Part shown: positions 1-7,603 of the stretch, in pieces
Numbering within the stretch: the first letter of the stretch is position 1
Layout: each line of letters opens with the position of its first letter
IMG/VR virus record: IMGVR_UViG_3300030085_000524
Coordinates: 8,927 to 31,999 of that record
Direction: 5' to 3' (one strand)
DNA length: 23,073 bases
Source of the DNA: a virus
Position numbers and translations under genes: made by a program
The notes under the pieces: model-generated
What the model saw: only the letters and a program-made list of their open reading frames with translations
Told to the model about the DNA's origin: nothing
Databases searched by the model: none

Positions 1-9
1 TTTTGGCAT
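1..9 (-). CDS. start of a further gene, cut by the window edge
   Basis: Two bases after the TAG stop of the 154-aa gene the minus strand reads ATG CCA AAA (Met-Pro-Lys) and then runs off the window. The 2-nt spacing matches the close packing of the genes before it, so this is probably the first codons of the next gene. Nothing can be said about function from three codons, and the call rests on position alone. Confidence 0.4.
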
Positions 10-11
10 CT

Positions 12-476
12 CTAATTCTTTTTAAATTTTAAATAATCTAGTTCATCTAACTCCTTCAGTTTACCTTTGTTACCTTTTACTCCTCGTGTAGCATCAAATC
101 TGTAAACTGTTTTGTTCTTTACTTTACACTTACCTTTACGCCAGTAGTACTTAAGATACTCGCTGTCTGTATAGTATATGTGCCATTTGACACCGTCTCC
201 AGTGTCCTTGTTGTAAAGCTCACTACCATTTTCTAATAGCTCAGCTTTATATTTATTTGATTCACCCCAATCTATACCAGGGTTTCTTGGATCTCTCTCC
301 ATTCTTACGACGGAAAGAGTTGATAGGTTATACCCCATATTAAACTCTTTACCGTCTAGAATGTAATCTATAATCATCATATTAAACTCACTACATATAT
401 CAACAAATGTTTGTTTAGATATACTACTATCAGCCTCTGTATAATTATTATATATGTGAGAGATAGTGTGCTGCAT
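12..476 (-). CDS. possible IHF/HU-like virion or DNA-binding protein
   Basis: This 154-residue protein has no signal peptide or membrane segment. The N-terminal half (residues 20-60) looks helical and ends in GKEFNMGYNLSTLSVVRMER, a helix-then-strand pattern. The C-terminal half is rich in Lys and aromatics (WHIYYTDSEYLKYYWRKGKC, then Arg/Lys-rich to the end). The pattern recalls the IHF-like proteins encoded near the capsid and neck genes of crAss-like phages, but that is from memory and not an alignment. The ATG overlaps the TAA of the preceding basic protein (TAATG at 476-478), so the two are probably translationally coupled. Another small structural protein is equally possible. Confidence 0.4.
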   Translation of the reverse strand: MQHTISHIYNNYTEADSSISKQTFVDICSEFNMMIIDYILDGKEFNMGYNLSTLSVVRMERDPRNPGIDWGESNKYKAELLENGSELYNKDTGDGVKWHIYYTDSEYLKYYWRKGKCKVKNKTVYRFDATRGVKGNKGKLKELDELDYLKFKKN

Positions 477-1123
477 TATAAGATGCTATCTTTGTCTAAA
501 TCAAATGTACCTCTTTCAATAAATCCACCGCTTTGGTACATTTTCTTCATACCTCCGCCCATCATTTTCTTCATACCGCCCTTTTTCATCAATAGAGTTC
601 TATCAGCTTGATTAATTTTCTTAGTAGCTTTTCTAGTTTTTCTAGCAGCTTTCTTTAGCTTACCTTGAGCTTCAGCTTGCTTACCAGCTAATAGCTTTCT
701 TTCAGCAGCACTCATTTTTCTGTTTGCTTTTCTAACAGCTCTTCTATTTGAACGTTCAGATCTTCTTTCAGCACGTCTGTCTAGTCTTTCTTCTCTCTCT
801 TGACCTCTCTGCTCTTTTCTAGCCATTCTCATGCCTTTACGCATTTCTTTCTGCTCTGCTTTAAGCTTTTTCATTTCAGGAGTACCACCCAACTTCATCT
901 TGCCTTTACCGTCAGCTGCATAGAAAGGAACCATTTTACCAGTCTTAGGATCTTTTACCATCTTAAGCCCGCCGTCCTTCATCTTCTTTTTAGGAAGATC
1001 CATATCTTTAGGTTTTTCTATAAATGGTCCGCCTTGCCCTCCTCTCTGCATCTTTTTCTTTTTGCCACCGTACATCATCATCTTTTTCTTAGATCCTCCG
1101 TACATCATTTTCTTTTTATTCAT
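476..1123 (-). CDS. highly basic Lys/Arg/Met-rich protein
   Basis: I do not recognise a domain in this 215-residue protein. By count it has 47 Lys, 21 Arg and 23 Met, so Lys plus Arg make nearly a third of it and Met over a tenth. The N-terminus repeats a short unit (KKKMMYGG, KKKMMMYGG, KKKKMQRGG). Similar GG-K-M pieces return near the C-terminus (MKKGGMKKMMGGGMKKMYQSGG split by basic stretches). The middle (about 85-170) is a charged Ala/Arg/Lys/Glu helix. The last 15 residues turn acidic. Such composition suits binding of nucleic acid or acidic virion surfaces, for instance an internal DNA-condensing protein, but no function is shown. It lies between an adaptor-like and a possible IHF-like gene. 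Confidence 0.75.
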   Translation of the reverse strand: MNKKKMMYGGSKKKMMMYGGKKKKMQRGGQGGPFIEKPKDMDLPKKKMKDGGLKMVKDPKTGKMVPFYAADGKGKMKLGGTPEMKKLKAEQKEMRKGMRMARKEQRGQEREERLDRRAERRSERSNRRAVRKANRKMSAAERKLLAGKQAEAQGKLKKAARKTRKATKKINQADRTLLMKKGGMKKMMGGGMKKMYQSGGFIERGTFDLDKDSIL

Positions 1124-1147
1124 TTTTAAAAATATTTATAATTATAA

Positions 1148-1831
1148 TTATTGTTTTGGTGCAGGTCTGCCCTGATCCTGCAACGTATCGTTAGTAGTAT
1201 CATTTACTGACGACGAGAGCATCATAAGTTCACCACTCATAATACCTTGTGTAATTGTCTGTAGCATATCCATAGGAATAGGAAACTCACTATTATCATC
1301 ATAACAGTCAGAGCCATCACAATCAAACATGGCAACGTCTTCAGGATCTTCAAAGACCCCTCTTACATTTATATACTTCAAACCATCTGCGTTATATACA
1401 TACAAATAGTCTTCAATCATATAAGCTTTCATTTTATTTTTAGTATACTTTTCAAAAGGTAACCATTGCACCGTATGGGATTCTACTAGTGGTATATTCC
1501 CTTTACCATCAATAGCACCTACATAAGTAACCGCATCCTTAAAATTAAATCTAACAGTTCTTGGTATTTTCTTTACTGTTCTATATACTGCACACTCTGT
1601 AGGGAGATTGCAACATTTAGAAGCATCTACTTTTTGTAGCTCTAAGCAGCCTAAATCCTGTTCTAGGTGTCTAGTGACCATGCCGTTTCTAGCAAAGTCT
1701 CTACGTATAAGCATAGCTCTGTAGTACTTTACGTTAAACTTAATCTGTCCTGTAGATATATAATCATTATTACTAGATCTACCTCCTCTAACTAAGTTTA
1801 AAATATTATATGCAATCTCATTTAATGTCAT
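1148..1831 (-). CDS. probable tail adaptor / ring (neck) protein
   Basis: This 227-residue soluble protein starts MTLNEIAYNILNLVRGGR, a helical opening typical of phage head-tail adaptor or ring proteins. Next come a stretch naming the first residues of a monomer (YYRAMLIRRD), a Cys-containing segment (KVDASKCC, ECAVYRTV), and then alternating beta-strands (YVGAIDG, YMIEDYLYVYN, YINVRGVFEDPED). A helical C-terminus (PIPMDMLQTITQGIMSGELM) and a polar tail follow. This helix-sheet-helix order matches tail stabilisation/adaptor proteins of podoviruses, including crAss-like ones, as I remember them. The start is 3 nt after the phosphoesterase-side boundary and has an AT-rich leader. Another structural role cannot be excluded. 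Confidence 0.5.
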   Translation of the reverse strand: MTLNEIAYNILNLVRGGRSSNNDYISTGQIKFNVKYYRAMLIRRDFARNGMVTRHLEQDLGCLELQKVDASKCCNLPTECAVYRTVKKIPRTVRFNFKDAVTYVGAIDGKGNIPLVESHTVQWLPFEKYTKNKMKAYMIEDYLYVYNADGLKYINVRGVFEDPEDVAMFDCDGSDCYDDNSEFPIPMDMLQTITQGIMSGELMMLSSSVNDTTNDTLQDQGRPAPKQ

Positions 1832-1834
1832 TTG

Positions 1835-2965
1835 TTATATGTTAGTTTGTAAATATCCTTCATATCCACGCGCTTTACTCCATATATGTGCTTGTCCTGT
1901 TCTTTTGGCTTCATATCCCATCATCTTATGCCACGCATCATTACCGCATATAGACGGGATAAACCTTACTTTTACTCCACGGTATTCATTAACCTGCTCC
2001 TTATGCTTATGCCCACAGTGTACTTCTCTAAACTTAGATTGAGCAAACAGCATAGGCTGTTCAGTTGCCATTATTAGCGGCATCTCAGCTGGTTTCTCTT
2101 TGTCTCCGTGTGTAAACATAATTAAGTTAACTCCGTATTTATAATATTTTCTAGAATCAAAGTTGTTATCAACCTCAACTCTTTCATCATTTTTAAAGAA
2201 TGCTCTTAGGTATTCACCCGCATAGAACATTCTTTCATAGTCATGGTTACCTTGTACAACAACCACATCTACTGGTGCAGACTTAGCTAGGTAATGTATT
2301 GCTCTTACCATAAGATTGCAATACCCTACGAATGTTTCTTGCCATTCTGCTGAATCCTGCTGAGGTGTACCTTTAGTGGTAGCACGGGAATAACCCTCAG
2401 AGTTCATACCGTCATTACCTATTGGTAAGAGAATTCTTTCTATATCTAGGCCTTCAGCCTTAGATAGCAAATCCTTTACAGTATTCATATACTCTTCCTC
2501 AGCTTCGTCAAGTGTCTGTCCAGTATACTTACCATAGTGAATATCTGGTAAGGAAATTTCATATACTACTGGGTCTTGGGCGGTGTTGTAATCCTTTTCA
2601 ACCTTTGGGCTGTAAGACTCTAGAAACGCAACCATCTCTTCCTTTGCTTTCTTCATTAGATCGTCTTCTCCTTTTACTACAACAGAGAATCTATGATCCC
2701 CTTGCATATTTTGCCAAAACTTAACAGACTTGACATCTGTTTCTTCTATTTCATTATCTTTTAAGAACTGTTTGAACTCACTTATCTCTGAAGTACTTAC
2801 GTTATCCAAATCAAAGTCAGATCCTTTTGCGTCTATTCTTGCTTCTGTTAATGCATGTCTGCAAGTTTCTACGCTACAATTTAGCTTCTCTGATAATCTA
2901 GCTGCACCTTCCTTAAGGTAGCCAGGCTTCTCTTTTAGAAAAGCTTTAATTTCATCTTTAGTCAT
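1835..2965 (-). CDS. calcineurin-like metallophosphoesterase with HTH-like N-terminus
   Basis: This 376-residue protein carries the metal-binding motifs of the metallophosphoesterase superfamily in order. They are D141-x-H143 (LPDIHYGK), GND at 183-185, GNHD at 239-242 (VVQGNHDYE), H286 in FTHGDK, and GHKH at 318-321. These motifs bind two metal ions and hydrolyse phosphomono- or diesters. Residues 12-45 (EGAARLSEKLNCSVETCRHA) look like a helix-turn-helix, so nucleic acid may be the target. Residues 50-130 are a charged linker region. The domain order is complete and all metal ligands appear present, so activity is expected. The substrate is unknown. An enzyme between holin and neck genes is unexpected; a role in DNA processing or host nucleotide metabolism late in infection is only inferred. 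Confidence 0.85.
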   Translation of the reverse strand: MTKDEIKAFLKEKPGYLKEGAARLSEKLNCSVETCRHALTEARIDAKGSDFDLDNVSTSEISEFKQFLKDNEIEETDVKSVKFWQNMQGDHRFSVVVKGEDDLMKKAKEEMVAFLESYSPKVEKDYNTAQDPVVYEISLPDIHYGKYTGQTLDEAEEEYMNTVKDLLSKAEGLDIERILLPIGNDGMNSEGYSRATTKGTPQQDSAEWQETFVGYCNLMVRAIHYLAKSAPVDVVVVQGNHDYERMFYAGEYLRAFFKNDERVEVDNNFDSRKYYKYGVNLIMFTHGDKEKPAEMPLIMATEQPMLFAQSKFREVHCGHKHKEQVNEYRGVKVRFIPSICGNDAWHKMMGYEAKRTGQAHIWSKARGYEGYLQTNI

Positions 2966-2981
2966 TATATTGGTCTATTGG

Positions 2982-3401
2982 TTATTTTTTATCTGTATCA
3001 TTTTTCTTGGAACTACCACCAAAAAAGAAATCAACAATTGTGTTAACTTTTGCACTCATTGCTCCAAAGATAGTTGAAATAAAACTAATTTCAAACTCAC
3101 CTAAGTCAATGTCTCCCAGCACAAAGTGGTTAAACATCACAAAGCTTATACCAAAGTATGCAACAGTGAACAAAGTTGCTAACACCTTTTGGATGATAGC
3201 ATCGTCTTTATACATCTCTCTTGCAGACTTGCGATCTTCTACTTCTTTAGCAAAAGCTTCTTTCTCTGCATCTAACAATACTTTACGTAATTGTAACTTT
3301 GCTTCTTCTCTTTCTTTATCAGTAGTAATTACTTTGTCTAATATACCTTCTGCATTATCTACTACTTTTCCTAATATTCCTCCTAATAAATTCTGTATCA
3401 T
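2982..3401 (-). CDS. holin of the 3TM (GTA_holin_3TM) superfamily
   Basis: This 139-residue membrane protein would form the inner-membrane lesion that times lysis. An N-terminal amphipathic segment (NLLGGILGKVVDNAEGILDK) is followed by a charged helix with SAREM and KDDAIIQKVLATLF. Then come two clear membrane spans at about 72-94 and 103-125, a DFFFGGSSKK turn, and a Lys-rich cytoplasmic tail. This order and the FFGGSSKK ending are characteristic of the 3TM holin family. It starts 1 nt after the stop of the 144-aa gene. The candidate endolysin (DUF5675-like, 4896-5363) is separated from it by two genes. Confidence 0.8.
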   Translation of the reverse strand: MIQNLLGGILGKVVDNAEGILDKVITTDKEREEAKLQLRKVLLDAEKEAFAKEVEDRKSAREMYKDDAIIQKVLATLFTVAYFGISFVMFNHFVLGDIDLGEFEISFISTIFGAMSAKVNTIVDFFFGGSSKKNDTDKK

Positions 3402-3402
3402 A

Positions 3403-3837
3403 TTAATATTGATTTACTGTTCTTGTTGTGCCTCTACGGTTAGTTTGTTTTTTATGATTCTCATAGTCTACTGTAACATCTACATTTTGTGTAGACTTTA
3501 TTACAAAATTAAATCTACTACTATGTGTGCATGGATGGTCTGTAAATAATGATAGTGTAGTTCCTACAGGGATGGTAACACTTTTTATTTTATAATATAT
3601 AAACTGAGCATTCTTATCTAAATAATCACCATACGCATCTACATTACCTGATTCTGTATCACCGTGTATTTTTATTGTTTCACTAATATTAAAAGTTTCT
3701 ATATAAACATCCACAACAGAGTCAGAAGAATCTACATTTGCTATATCACACTTATGTATAGTAGTTAACCCATCATCAGTTCTTCCAATAATAATTTGTG
3801 GATCTGTAACTGTTATATTGCTGTAAATGTACTGCAT
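3403..3837 (-). CDS. small beta-rich protein, probably a virion component
   Basis: This 144-residue protein is unrecognised. It has no signal peptide or membrane segment. The sequence is alternating polar and hydrophobic, which suggests a beta-sandwich (YSNITVTDPQIIIG, VVDVYIETFNI, FIYYKIKSVTIPVGTTLSLF, FNFVIKSTQNVDVTVDYE). A basic tail (KKQTNRRGTTRTVNQY) follows. Small sandwich proteins of this size beside a tail fibre gene are usually virion decoration or fibre-associated proteins. It sits 3 nt from the 351-aa fibre gene and 1 nt from the holin. Confidence 0.6.
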   Translation of the reverse strand: MQYIYSNITVTDPQIIIGRTDDGLTTIHKCDIANVDSSDSVVDVYIETFNISETIKIHGDTESGNVDAYGDYLDKNAQFIYYKIKSVTIPVGTTLSLFTDHPCTHSSRFNFVIKSTQNVDVTVDYENHKKQTNRRGTTRTVNQY

Positions 3838-3840
3838 TGG

Positions 3841-4896
3841 TTAAGGAATTAAAGTTTTAATAACAACAGTCATTGATATTTGAATAGTATCACCTGTGCT
3901 GCCGTCACCTCTTATAGCTGGATAAATCATATCACCAGCGCTTAATGTAAAATCTCTACTTAAATCTTCTACCTTAGCAGCAACATTATTAAAAGTTCCG
4001 CCATCTTTGTCAGCTGCAGCGTAAGCTCTTAATGTTGCGTTTATAGAATTTGTAGTGCCCCAATCAGGAACACCCACGAACAAACCAGCTGCAAACTGTC
4101 TATCACCGTTAGCATTTCTACCAGCTCCGTATATTCCTACTAACTTACCAGCGTAAGGTACCCTAACACCGGCATGTTGATATTGCTTTGCTACAGATAT
4201 AGTAGTACTACCAACTGTTGTTGCACTTTCATTAGCGTCTATAGTCCAAGTATGGTTTGATATACCGTTACCACCAGGAAACTCCCAATCGCCATTAGCT
4301 TGAACCGTAGAGTTACCTAAGAAAGATATGTATTGATAATGGTATCTAGCATCAACGTGGGACTTTAAACCTGCCGGCGTTACTGCTCTAGCCGTATCAG
4401 TTCCTGTATCAGCTTCTCCAGTTGTTGCTAACTCAACAATACCTTTGTTAGAGTCACTAGCGTCTTCACCTGATATAGTCAACTGTATATCATTAGCTCC
4501 TAAAGTAGAAGAAGCTAAATCTATACCTTCGCCATCAACAAAGTGTATAGTAGCACTACCTGAAGATACAGTTCTAGTGTTTGAGCTTTCGGATATAGCC
4601 ACAGAAGTTACATCACCTGTATTAGATGTAAATCCAGAGTCATTATTTAGGTCGCTTATATTTACGCTGCCCAAACTGTTTTGTCCTGTGCCGCCATTGG
4701 CAACAGGTAGTATACCAGTTACATCACTAGTCAAGTCTGTTGTGCCGCCACCTACAGTATTCTTTACTATCTTGTTATTTGAGTCTAGGCCTAAGTTACC
4801 ACCACTAGCAATAGTACCGGTGCTTACATCTTCTAAGTAAACATCGCTTCTAAATCTAGCAATCAAATCTTGTATGTATTGGCCTATAAACTTCAT
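3841..4896 (-). CDS. tail fibre protein
   Basis: This 351-residue protein has a conserved-looking tail-fibre opening (MKFIGQYIQDLIARFRSDVY), which would be the virion attachment end. The shaft contains GNLGLDSNNKIVKN and VANGGTGQNSLG, a GGTG element recurring in phage fibres and also present in the 507-aa protein here. Residues 145-180 (KGIVELATTGEAD, ARAVTPAGLKSHV) are the usual fibre linker before the tip. Residues 183-351 form a beta-rich C-terminal domain, presumably the receptor-binding tip. The ATG overlaps the TAA of the DUF5675-like gene (TAATG). Confidence 0.8.
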   Translation of the reverse strand: MKFIGQYIQDLIARFRSDVYLEDVSTGTIASGGNLGLDSNNKIVKNTVGGGTTDLTSDVTGILPVANGGTGQNSLGSVNISDLNNDSGFTSNTGDVTSVAISESSNTRTVSSGSATIHFVDGEGIDLASSTLGANDIQLTISGEDASDSNKGIVELATTGEADTGTDTARAVTPAGLKSHVDARYHYQYISFLGNSTVQANGDWEFPGGNGISNHTWTIDANESATTVGSTTISVAKQYQHAGVRVPYAGKLVGIYGAGRNANGDRQFAAGLFVGVPDWGTTNSINATLRAYAAADKDGGTFNNVAAKVEDLSRDFTLSAGDMIYPAIRGDGSTGDTIQISMTVVIKTLIP

Positions 4897-5363
4897 TAAT
4901 CAAAATCTATATATTCTATTGTAACCTCTTGTCCTTCAGCTATCGCTTTTGCAATACTAGGATAAATCCTTTTATACGCATTAACACTCTTTCCAACAAA
5001 ACCATCAGGTAGTAGCTGGTTATTCTCCTGCGCATCACCCACAATAAGACAACCTGCAGTGTGCTCATCAGTGTTCCCAGTATGGATAAGAATATACTCA
5101 AAGTTAGGAACATCAGTGATATGAAGCATACCACGGTGTAAGCCAGGATATTTTTTAGTGTAACGTTCATGGAATCCTCCTTCTTTTCTTAGTTCTATTT
5201 TATACGTGCCAGCAGGTACTCTAGTTTCACCCTTGACTTTTAAAGCTCTACGCTCGTCTTCAAGTGTGTAACATAAAAATCTATTTCCCATAGCAGTCTC
5301 TTCAAACAATAGTCCTGAAGTTGAGTCTGACTCTGAGCTAAATCTTAATACTTTTAGTTTCAT
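4896..5363 (-). CDS. DUF5675-like protein, candidate peptidoglycan-active lysis enzyme
   Basis: This 155-residue protein has no signal peptide. The core (LEDERRALKVKGETRVPAGT, then YPGLHRGMLHI, then LIHTGNTDEHTAGCLIVG) matches the DUF5675 pattern as I know it. The conserved polar residues are H94, H101 and C105 in HTGNxxEHTAGC. A His plus a following Gly-Cys recall the active site of L,D-transpeptidase-fold enzymes, so action on peptidoglycan is plausible, although no biochemistry is known to me. It starts within the stop of the T9SS-cargo gene (ATGA overlap at 5360-5363) and is followed by a fibre gene and the holin. No other endolysin candidate was seen, making this the best one. Confidence 0.7.
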   Translation of the reverse strand: MKLKVLRFSSESDSTSGLLFEETAMGNRFLCYTLEDERRALKVKGETRVPAGTYKIELRKEGGFHERYTKKYPGLHRGMLHITDVPNFEYILIHTGNTDEHTAGCLIVGDAQENNQLLPDGFVGKSVNAYKRIYPSIAKAIAEGQEVTIEYIDFD

Positions 5364-7603
5364 TGTACAATTATTATTGTTGTAAAGCTTACTTTATCTT
5401 TAGTAACTTTTAAGTAGTTTATACCTTTATCTAGTTTTATTCTTTTGGTATCCTTATAGAAAACATGATCTTTACCTAAGTTGTCTATTACTAATACATC
5501 TACCTTTTCTCTAAAGTTTATGTAGTCTCTTGTTGGATTAGGATATGGTATCAGCGCTGACCTTTCATACATTGCTATATCTGTAGGACCAGACCATCCA
5601 TCTTCACAGTATGCATATAATGCATCACATGTTCCATCCCAGGTATCATCGCAACAATATGGATCTACCTGTATCACCCATTCAAAACACTCATTAGGAA
5701 TGTAATATATATCCCCAACGTTGCAACCAGCACTATAATAACACGAACTGTCTGCCACGTTAGCAAGCGGATTGTAATTAACAGCGGTCGCATCAGTGCA
5801 ACCAGGCAAAGGATAAATACAGCTACCATTATCAGTATTTGCATTATCATCATAATTAAGTGCTGTGCTGTCTGTGCATCCATAGTAGTAAGGTATACAA
5901 TTTCCATTATCAGTATTACATGTATCACAATAGTTCCACATTGTAGGATCTATACATCCAAATATAACTGGTATGCATGATCCATCATCTGTGTTAGCTG
6001 TTGGACTGTAGTTAAAGGCTGCGCCATCAGTACAACCTTCAACTACGGGTGTGCACGACCCATCATCCGTATTTGCCAAAGCGTTGTAATTAAAAGCCGT
6101 ACTATCTGTACAGCCTAATACAACGTCTATACATGTACCATTATCAGCATTTGCTAATGGGTTATAATTTATTGCGTCTATATCCATACAGCCGTATACA
6201 AATGGTGTGCATGAACCATTATCAGTATTAGCTAGTGGATTATAGTTAAACATAGTGTCATCAGTACATCCGTACACAAACGGTATACAACTTCCGTTGT
6301 CTGTGTTAGCATTTATATTGTAGTTAAACATACTAGCATCCGTACAGCCATATATGTAAGGTATACAAGTATCAGATGCTGTAGCTAATGGATCATAGTT
6401 AAACATTGTTGGGTCCATGCACCCATATACATAAGGTATGCAAGATCCAACTAGTTCTACATTTGCTAAAGGATCATAGTTATATGCAGTACTGTCCATA
6501 CATCCCAATACAACTAATGTAGCACAACTACCGTCGTCATAATCATAAGAGGCATCATATTCTAAATATATAGGATTAGTACACCCTGGGTTATAGTAAC
6601 AGCTTCCATCATCTGTGTTTACTGCATCATTGTAGTTTACAGCTAAACTATCTATACATCCATATGTTCTTTCTATACATGTATTACCACAATAAGGTTG
6701 TCCTGTAATAGGAAAAAATGGTGGTATAGGATTAACAAAACCGCCCTCTATATCTATTGCGTAATAATCTTCAGAATACAAACTATAACCACATTGTACT
6801 GCGGTAAAGTCTGACTGCTGCGTTATTTCAAATATTGCTCTAACAGGATAACCTGCTGCTAAATTTATAAAGAACGTTGTATCAAAACCATCTACTAAAG
6901 TATAAGTTCCAATGTCTTGATAGTTGAATGGTGGTATTAAACTAGTTGCTTGCGCTAACTTTAAACTAGATCCAGCCCAACCATTACCAGCTAAATCCGT
7001 TAATTCTAACTCATGCATACAGCTATCTATATTTATATCTGTATTAGCTGAGTCTATATAATTATATGCTAATGAGTCTGTACATCCGTATACTTTTGGC
7101 GTAAAACACATACCTGTATCTGCTGTAGCAGCTAAGTCAAACTCTACATAGCTACTATCCATACAACCAAATACTGGTGGGGGCGGAGGACACCCAGACG
7201 TATATATCACATCCCATATTTGAAAACCAAAGTCCGCCATAGGAAGCTCCCATAATGTATCTCCACATTGTTCTATATACACAGAACCATCATTACCACC
7301 CCATAAACTACCTGCTATACCATCACCATAGCTGTCATTAAGCACAAAATAAAAACTATCTACGGGTAAACATATACCTGCATACTGTGGTTCATAGTCT
7401 ATTATATTAGTATATGGGCCACCTTCTAAAAGCGTGTCACCAAAGAAAGTCATTATATACCAAGATGTTTCCTGTGGATACTGATCAGGATTTATAGTAA
7501 CATTTAAACTCCATGTACCTGGAGGGCACTGTCCAAATGCAGTAGCCACAGTAAATACCGTGACCATAATTAGTGTGTATATTATTTTTGTAAAATTATT
7601 CAT
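5360..7603 (-). CDS. secreted GCTD-repeat protein with T9SS C-terminal sorting domain
   Basis: This 747-residue protein begins with a signal peptide (hydrophobic 7-22, likely cut after G24, ATAFG-QC). Residues 26-138 form a Cys-bounded beta domain containing FVLNDSYGDGI, a motif common in T9SS-exported Bacteroidota proteins. A PPPPPVFGC junction leads into fourteen repeats (146-621). Each has the form GCxDxxAxNYN then xxAxTDNGSC, joined by short linkers such as IPYVY. A second beta domain (LTDLAGNGWAGSSLKL) interrupts the array after repeat 2. A Cys-rich block with a W/D pattern follows. Residues 687-747 form a type A T9SS sorting domain: YPNPTRDYINF, VLVIDNLGK, LDKGINYLKV, TTIIIVQ. The predicted route is Sec, then T9SS, to the host cell surface or medium. 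A surface adhesin or exclusion factor is inferred. It overlaps both neighbours. Confidence 0.85.
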   Translation of the reverse strand: MNNFTKIIYTLIMVTVFTVATAFGQCPPGTWSLNVTINPDQYPQETSWYIMTFFGDTLLEGGPYTNIIDYEPQYAGICLPVDSFYFVLNDSYGDGIAGSLWGGNDGSVYIEQCGDTLWELPMADFGFQIWDVIYTSGCPPPPPVFGCMDSSYVEFDLAATADTGMCFTPKVYGCTDSLAYNYIDSANTDINIDSCMHELELTDLAGNGWAGSSLKLAQATSLIPPFNYQDIGTYTLVDGFDTTFFINLAAGYPVRAIFEITQQSDFTAVQCGYSLYSEDYYAIDIEGGFVNPIPPFFPITGQPYCGNTCIERTYGCIDSLAVNYNDAVNTDDGSCYYNPGCTNPIYLEYDASYDYDDGSCATLVVLGCMDSTAYNYDPLANVELVGSCIPYVYGCMDPTMFNYDPLATASDTCIPYIYGCTDASMFNYNINANTDNGSCIPFVYGCTDDTMFNYNPLANTDNGSCTPFVYGCMDIDAINYNPLANADNGTCIDVVLGCTDSTAFNYNALANTDDGSCTPVVEGCTDGAAFNYSPTANTDDGSCIPVIFGCIDPTMWNYCDTCNTDNGNCIPYYYGCTDSTALNYDDNANTDNGSCIYPLPGCTDATAVNYNPLANVADSSCYYSAGCNVGDIYYIPNECFEWVIQVDPYCCDDTWDGTCDALYAYCEDGWSGPTDIAMYERSALIPYPNPTRDYINFREKVDVLVIDNLGKDHVFYKDTKRIKLDKGINYLKVTKDKVSFTTIIIVQ
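5741..7168 (-). repeat. array of fourteen GCTD-type protein repeats
   Basis: The 747-aa gene holds fourteen degenerate units, each starting GCxD and ending xxxC about 20-24 residues later. Twelve follow one another at a spacing of about 25-26 codons; the first two are set apart by a beta domain. Conserved positions are the two Cys, the first Asp, the N(Y/F)N core and a final D(D/N)G(S/T)C. Weaker units include residues 146-165 and the ASYDYDDGSC unit. The paired Cys suggest one disulphide per unit, and the Asp/Asn pattern may bind calcium. DNA identity between units is low, so they are old or under protein-level selection. Confidence 0.85.

Noticed and set aside
800-1129. 109-codon plus-strand ORF opposite the basic protein
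   Set aside because: It is the complement of a Lys/Arg/Met-rich gene, giving Phe/Leu/His-rich nonsense. All supported genes are on the minus strand.
3007-3549. 180-codon plus-strand ORF across the holin and its neighbour
   Set aside because: It crosses two well-supported minus-strand genes and has no domain. Its length comes from few stops in the antisense frame.
4445-4840. 131-codon plus-strand ORF inside the 351-aa fibre
   Set aside because: It is the antisense of a Thr/Ser/Gly-rich gene, which leaves stops rare. There is no leader or domain.
4940-5170. 76-codon minus-strand ORF in another frame of the DUF5675-like gene, with hydrophobic stretches
   Set aside because: It looks like a membrane protein, so an overlapping lysis gene was considered. 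It is fully nested, has no leader, and hydrophobic shadows of this kind arise often in AT-rich genes.
5674-5928. 84-codon minus-strand ORF within the repeat array
   Set aside because: It is a frame-shifted reading of the GCTD repeats, giving Ile/Met-rich low-complexity protein.
5741-7168. CRISPR array or DNA-level tandem repeat
   Set aside because: Units are about 75 nt and differ at many bases, with conservation at protein level only and no constant repeat with variable spacers.
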